64,000 nt of DNA from Lachnospira rogosae. GTDB lineage: Bacteria; Bacillota; Clostridia; Lachnospirales; Lachnospiraceae. Position 1 is the first letter of the stretch. Each line of letters opens with the position of its first letter. Both the position numbers and the translations under genes were made by a program. Where the stretch lies: positions 124,001 to 188,000 of the forward strand of contig NZ_JBBMER010000007.1 of the NCBI RefSeq assembly GCF_040096455.1, read 5' to 3'. This document shows, one piece after another, positions 60,108 through 64,000 of this stretch. Below the pieces are notes generated by a model. That model was not told the DNA's origin, searched no databases, and saw nothing but the letters and a program-made list of their open reading frames with translations.

Positions 60108-61679
60108 TTAAAAATTAGCATATATAAAATCTGATGTTGTGCTTGTACTTCCATATATAAGTATAAACATTATAAATCCTATATATATAATCCATCTTAT
60201 TACAATATTATATGATGCTATTGTTTCTCTTATGTTAATCCCCTTTTCTTTTAACAGACTGACAACAAATATAATAATACAGCCTGCTATAACAATTAGC
60301 AAATCCTGACTTGTAAGCCCTACAGCTTTAACAGCCGCCATTGAAAGCTGTGATATATGTGCCTTTGTAACTGTCTGTACCAACATAGCATTAGCAGCTC
60401 TTAAATCATTTGCCATATCAAAATAAAAGCCTATATTGACAAGAATAAATGTCCTTATAATGCAGAAGCCCTGATACCACCATTTCTTAGGATTGATATG
60501 AAGCTTTTCCTGTATCTTTGCATATACAGGTGCTAACATTCCACTTCCTGCAACGATTACGCCATTATATATACCATACATTATGTACTTCCACGCTGCT
60601 CCATGCCATACACCTACAACAAAGAACACCAAAATGTCAGCAAGTCCTACAGGAAGAAGCTTTCCAACATTGTTACCAAATTTCTTCTTGCTCCACTTGC
60701 CGAATTTAGCCATACTCTTAGATAAAGAAAATGGATAGAATATGTAGTCCTTCATCCATGTACCAAGCGTTATGTGCCATCTTCTCCAGAACTCACTTAT
60801 TGAGCGTGAGAAATATGGCTGTCTGAAATTCTCATCCATCGTAATTCCAAACATCTGTGCAATTCCTATGACAATATCAATTCCACCGGAGAAATCTGCA
60901 TAAAGCTGTATGCTATAAAGAAGCACTCCTAACACATTGTACCATCCGCCATAATTCCAGTAATTATGGAATATGAGAAGGACTGCCGCATTTACCCTGT
61001 CAGCAAGTACCATTTTCTTAAAAAAGCCCCATAGTATTCTCTGGACACCAAACTGCAATTCTTTTAAATTGTAGCTGTGTCCTTCATACAACTGGCTTCC
61101 AAGTCTTTCATATCTTCCAATCGGTCCTTGTAAAAGCTGCGGAAAAAATGAAACAAATAATGCGTGCTTAAAGAAATTGCCCTGAGCCTTATGCTTGCCT
61201 CTGTATACATCAACAACATAACTTATTGACTGGAATGTATAAAACGATATGCCAAGCGGCAGTGTCAGATTAAGAACTCCTATCTGCTTTCCACTCCCAA
61301 AAAGTCTTAAAACTGCATCTATATTTCCAAGCATAAAATTGGTATACTTCATAATCCCAAGCATTCCAAACGCTATAAGTACCATAGCCAGTACTATTTT
61401 TTTCTTTTTACGGACAATATTTTTCTTGAAATCTTTCTTTTCTTCCCTGCTTATTCCGTCCTGCGGTTTCTGCTCATTCAATCTGTCCAGAAGAATTCCG
61501 CCCCTGTATGTAACATATGTTGTCAGTAATAACATCCACACTGTCGAGATATCATAAGAAGCATAATATACATAACTTATTATAAGAAGCCATATCCATT
61601 GCAGCTTTTTAGGTATCACATAATATATAATAACTGCCGCTGCTATAAACAGAAAGAACTCAAAAGTCGTAAATGACAT
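60108..61679 (-). CDS. MBOAT-family membrane O-acyltransferase
   Basis: The 523-residue membrane protein has about eleven helices and the MBOAT/DltB-AlgI motifs: ISFYTFQSISYVVDVYRGKH, LQGPIGRYERL, FSRSISEFWRRWHITLGTWM with the family's W-RRWH, and FFVVGVWHGAAWKYIMYGIY with the catalytic His. Such enzymes transfer acetyl or other acyl groups across the membrane to surface polymers. It is paired with the SGNH gene upstream. The ATG at 61677-61679 is used because GGAG lies 6 nt upstream; the ATG at 61691 has none. Confidence 0.93.
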   Translation of the reverse strand: MSFTTFEFFLFIAAAVIIYYVIPKKLQWIWLLIISYVYYASYDISTVWMLLLTTYVTYRGGILLDRLNEQKPQDGISREEKKDFKKNIVRKKKKIVLAMVLIAFGMLGIMKYTNFMLGNIDAVLRLFGSGKQIGVLNLTLPLGISFYTFQSISYVVDVYRGKHKAQGNFFKHALFVSFFPQLLQGPIGRYERLGSQLYEGHSYNLKELQFGVQRILWGFFKKMVLADRVNAAVLLIFHNYWNYGGWYNVLGVLLYSIQLYADFSGGIDIVIGIAQMFGITMDENFRQPYFSRSISEFWRRWHITLGTWMKDYIFYPFSLSKSMAKFGKWSKKKFGNNVGKLLPVGLADILVFFVVGVWHGAAWKYIMYGIYNGVIVAGSGMLAPVYAKIQEKLHINPKKWWYQGFCIIRTFILVNIGFYFDMANDLRAANAMLVQTVTKAHISQLSMAAVKAVGLTSQDLLIVIAGCIIIFVVSLLKEKGINIRETIASYNIVIRWIIYIGFIMFILIYGSTSTTSDFIYANF

Positions 61680-61723
61680 ATCTTTCTCCATTCCTATGTA
61701 TTTTCATATAATATATATGGCAG

Positions 61724-62842
61724 TTAATAAGACTTCCACTCAAGTCCTGTAGCCGCCTCATAATCGTCTTTCATTGTCTCATACATATCTTCATATGACT
61801 TGTAGAAATATTCTTCCTCATTAACATTTCCCTCTGCATCATCTGCAAGTACTTTTGCTAATACATCTGAATATTTAACAGCAAGTTCTCCATACATATG
61901 TCCTTCTGTATCCACATAACCCGAATCATCTCTTGGAAGCACAGACATAAGCGTCTTATTAAAATCATAATATTTAATATTGTAGCTATCAAATAATTCT
62001 TTAAGCTTTTCGGACGCCCTGTCCACCTGTGCTTCCTTAAATGCATCTGGTGTTATAGGTGTTGACACACATACAACCTTTATATCATTATCATTACAAT
62101 AATCAAGAAAACGCTCAAACTGTGATATAACTGTTTTATCAAGGCTTTTAGCAGCATTTCCTTTCATTGTATTAACATATGATGGATTACCTGGTACTTC
62201 ATTAATTCTATATCTGTAGCAGAATCCTTTTCCAAGATATGGACCACCTGCGGTTGCAAAATATCCATCTGTATCAAGTCCTGCTGACATATCATAATTC
62301 TTATATTCTTTTGTCTTTTTAAGTGCAATATTAGTCTTTGCCTTCTTTATCGTGCATTTCCAGGTCAGCCTTCTTGAAAATACATTTCTTATATCAAGTT
62401 CAGCCCTGTTATTCCACAGATATTCTGCCTTAACCCAAGTATCTTTCATCTGCTGGTATATAAATGACTTGGAAAAATGATTCTGGGACTGCCCATTCAT
62501 CCAATAGTAATAGTCTACATCCACAATTACCTGTTTAACATTATTACCTGAATCGACAACTGATTTCAATACATAATAGAAATCATCAACCGTCTCTCCT
62601 GGTATTCCCATATTAAACGAATTAACATTCATATATTTATCAAGATATTCTGTATCTATACTACATCTTGTATGTGAAGCTCCAAGCACTATTGTGTCGT
62701 AGCTCTCATTTGAACTGTTCACATCATTTAACACAAAACGTATATATCCGCTCTCAGCAAACAGATAATCGCACACAAGTATAACCACTGCCAGAACAAC
62801 GATAAATAATACACATTTTATGTGTGGCCATGCCTTTTTCAT
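61724..62842 (-). CDS. SGNH/DltD-like membrane-anchored acyltransferase partner
   Basis: The 372-residue protein has an N-terminal membrane anchor (CVLFIVVLAVVILVCDYLFA) and an extracytoplasmic SGNH-hydrolase-like fold: TIVLGASHTRCSIDTEYLDK carries the block I serine, and DTEGHMYGELAVKYSDVLA the C-terminal His. Paired with an MBOAT enzyme 44 nt downstream, as DltD with DltB or AlgX with AlgI, it should complete transfer of the acyl group to a glycan or teichoic acid. The ATG at 62840-62842 has GAGG 6 nt upstream. Substrate not determinable. Confidence 0.85.
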   Translation of the reverse strand: MKKAWPHIKCVLFIVVLAVVILVCDYLFAESGYIRFVLNDVNSSNESYDTIVLGASHTRCSIDTEYLDKYMNVNSFNMGIPGETVDDFYYVLKSVVDSGNNVKQVIVDVDYYYWMNGQSQNHFSKSFIYQQMKDTWVKAEYLWNNRAELDIRNVFSRRLTWKCTIKKAKTNIALKKTKEYKNYDMSAGLDTDGYFATAGGPYLGKGFCYRYRINEVPGNPSYVNTMKGNAAKSLDKTVISQFERFLDYCNDNDIKVVCVSTPITPDAFKEAQVDRASEKLKELFDSYNIKYYDFNKTLMSVLPRDDSGYVDTEGHMYGELAVKYSDVLAKVLADDAEGNVNEEEYFYKSYEDMYETMKDDYEAATGLEWKSY

Positions 62843-62971
62843 TCCGTTCCTCATTTCCAACGAATAAATACAGTAAAACTGTACTTTTTGTATATTTCAT
62901 CTATTATCTGCACTACTCTTACAATCCGGTAATTCTTTCCATTAATGCTTACTACTGTGCAGATTTTTGTA

Positions 62972-62980
62972 ATTATACCA
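62972..62980 (-). promoter_or_regulatory. Extended -10 promoter of the SGNH-MBOAT pair
   Basis: TGGTATAAT in the leftward direction, about 130 nt before the SGNH start. No good -35 at 17 nt. The surrounding 62861-63098 spacer holds GTTAAC twice around 62999 but no gene. Confidence 0.55.
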
Positions 62981-63098
62981 CTTATACAGCTTTAAATTGT
63001 TAACAATATGTTAACTATTTTTGAATTTATTGCGAAATTATTACATTAAAATTACGCAATGACTACATTAATTAACACCTAATACCAAAAGCATCTGA

Positions 63099-63575
63099 TT
63101 AGTTCATAATCGCAACCGCAATATTAAGATATGCTGCAAAGGTTACCCATAAAAGATATGGAACCATAAGCCACGCTGCCACTGTATTAACATTAAAAAA
63201 TCTCCATATTGTAAATATTATTAAAATCCACAATATCATAAGCCATACAAACGCCAGCCAGAAAGCACCAAAGTTGAAGAATATAACTGACCAGCCTATA
63301 TTGATTACAAGCTGTACTCCATATAATATCAGTGCTTCTGTTCTGTCATCATCCCTTGTCTCACATACAATATAAGATGCCAGTCCCATAAGTATAAAAA
63401 GAATTGTCCATACAATAGGAAAAAGCTGACCAGGAGGTGATAGTACAGGTTTATTCAAATCTCTGTAGATTTCCATTGAATTACCTGTAAGAAGCCACGA
63501 TATTACTCCTGCTCCTATACTTATCACCATCGCTAAAATCAGCCTTTTCCAATTCACTTTAATATTTCCTGTCAT
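63099..63575 (-). CDS. TspO/MBR family (tryptophan-rich sensory) protein
   Basis: The 158-residue protein has five predicted membrane helices and the TspO sequence pattern: RDLNKPVLSPPGQLFPIVWT, ILFILMGLASYIV, LVINIGWSVIFFNFGAFWLA and a final helix AWLMVPYLLWVTFAAYLNIA. TspO proteins bind porphyrins or other hydrophobic ligands at the membrane. GGAGGAATT precedes the ATG at 63573-63575; an upstream start at 63605 would include the Shine-Dalgarno. It is monocistronic. Confidence 0.93.
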   Translation of the reverse strand: MTGNIKVNWKRLILAMVISIGAGVISWLLTGNSMEIYRDLNKPVLSPPGQLFPIVWTILFILMGLASYIVCETRDDDRTEALILYGVQLVINIGWSVIFFNFGAFWLAFVWLMILWILIIFTIWRFFNVNTVAAWLMVPYLLWVTFAAYLNIAVAIMN

Positions 63576-63686
63576 AATTCCTCCATTCACCAAAAAATGT
63601 AACATTTTATCTGTCAGAATTATTTTATGCAGAAATCACTAAAGCATACTTATAGTTTATTTAATTGTAATTTCACTGTCTGACCA

Positions 63687-63833
63687 TTACAGACCACTCT
63701 TTATATTCTCTCCTGCCGCAGCAGTTGTTGCCGTTGTTACTGCCGCTATCTTATGAAGTGCAATGTAATCTTTTGCTTTTTTTATAAATTGCAAATCTCC
63801 TGCTTTTTCTAATAATTCTTTAAACTTATTCAA
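63687..63833 (-). CDS. Small protein of unknown function (48 residues)
   Basis: A TTG start at 63831-63833 with GAGG 7 nt upstream opens a 48-residue frame beginning MNKFKELLEKAGDLQFIKKA and ending GENIKSGL. The first half is an amphipathic lysine/glutamate helix, and the middle is Ala/Thr-rich. I recognise no family. It lies 77 nt after the stop of the partial gene at the right edge. Real coding is suggested by the ribosome site and sensible composition, not by homology. Confidence 0.5.
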   Translation of the reverse strand: MNKFKELLEKAGDLQFIKKAKDYIALHKIAAVTTATTAAAGENIKSGL

Positions 63834-63910
63834 CTGTATTCCTCTTTTCTTAAGTCCACCAATTCACACATAAATGCCTGAATTTATTTATTGTAATATT
63901 ATACTGACTA

Positions 63911-64000
63911 TTAATCATAATAATGTTTAAAATACACTCTTCCAAATATTGCCCATGTATCAGCGAATGCTCTTACACAGTCTTTCATTCCAATTCTGTT
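63911..64000 (-). CDS. C-terminal end of a gene extending beyond the right edge
   Basis: Thirty codons including a TAA at 63911-63913. The visible tail reads NRIGMKDCVRAFADTWAIFG then RVYFKHYYD and stays open to the edge of the window. Too little is visible to name the product. The next gene to the left on this strand is the 48-residue frame. Confidence 0.55.
   Translation of the reverse strand, partial: NRIGMKDCVRAFADTWAIFGRVYFKHYYD

Overview
The window is AT-rich, low-GC Firmicutes DNA with almost every gene preceded by a strong GGAGG-type ribosome binding site. It combines a Bacillus/Clostridium-style flagellar late-gene cluster (mbl, flhO, flhP, flgM, flgN, flgK, flgL, fliW, csrA, fliD, fliS, flagellins), sporulation genes (spoIIID, spoIIR, a SipL-like SPOCS/LysM protein), a T-box upstream of thrS and an S-box (SAM-I) riboswitch upstream of metK. 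The flagellin sequences and the mix of genes point to a motile member of the Lachnospiraceae, for example Lachnospira/[Eubacterium] eligens or a Roseburia relative. That species-level guess rests on recognition only. No rRNA, tRNA, CRISPR array, transposase or phage gene was seen.

Region by region. 1-6029 is a surface-glycosylation island: a cytidylyltransferase/dehydrogenase fusion, LicD, two GT2 enzymes, a GT2-TPR protein and a CgeB-like protein. It abuts two flagellin genes and may modify flagellin. 6101-25715 is a flagellar cluster read leftwards, in this order of transcription: mbl, flhO, flhP, flgJ-like, recD2, comF, yvyF, flgM, flgN, a second flgK, flgK, flgL, fliW, csrA, flaG, fliD, fliS, a fliT-like gene and two flagellins. 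Good sigma-28 promoters lie before flgM and both flagellins, and a weaker one before flaG. The flagellin leader carries a hairpin with GGA in its loop plus a GGA-type Shine-Dalgarno, as expected for control by the CsrA and FliW encoded in the same window. 26227-31663 holds metK with its riboswitch, an HD-GYP protein, an enolase with an N-terminal extension, spoIIID and a low-molecular-weight phosphatase. 31915-35823 is a restriction-modification island: controller, two DNA methyltransferases, an EVE-like/PD-(D/E)XK nuclease and an HNH nuclease. 36127-45269 holds thrS (T-box), a DUF1934 gene, spoIIR, gntR-ispE, a MATE exporter, an AraC regulator and a small protein with a sigma-28-like promoter. 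45385-49247 holds a membrane LuxR regulator, the SipL-like protein and a PrcB-like lipoprotein. 49301-62842 is a cell-envelope polysaccharide region: glmM, a DPM1-like transferase, a PIG-V-like transferase, YfhO, a ManC-ManA fusion, a membrane protein with a sigma-like head and a Gly/Ser/Thr repeat tail, and an MBOAT/SGNH O-acylation pair. TspO and two small or partial reading frames close the window.

The most unusual signals are not protein genes. At 46830-47038 there is a three-unit array of hairpin pairs in which the diverged unit keeps its structure through compensatory changes. At 39639-40170 there is a GC-richer nested palindromic element, and a diverged copy of its core sits at 29076-29102. 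At two places (spoIIID and the PrcB-like gene) the 3' arm and T-run of an upstream terminator double as the Shine-Dalgarno and spacer of the next gene. Between spoIIID and eno there is a 21-bp, helically phased tandem repeat. These are structural observations; their functions are inferred.
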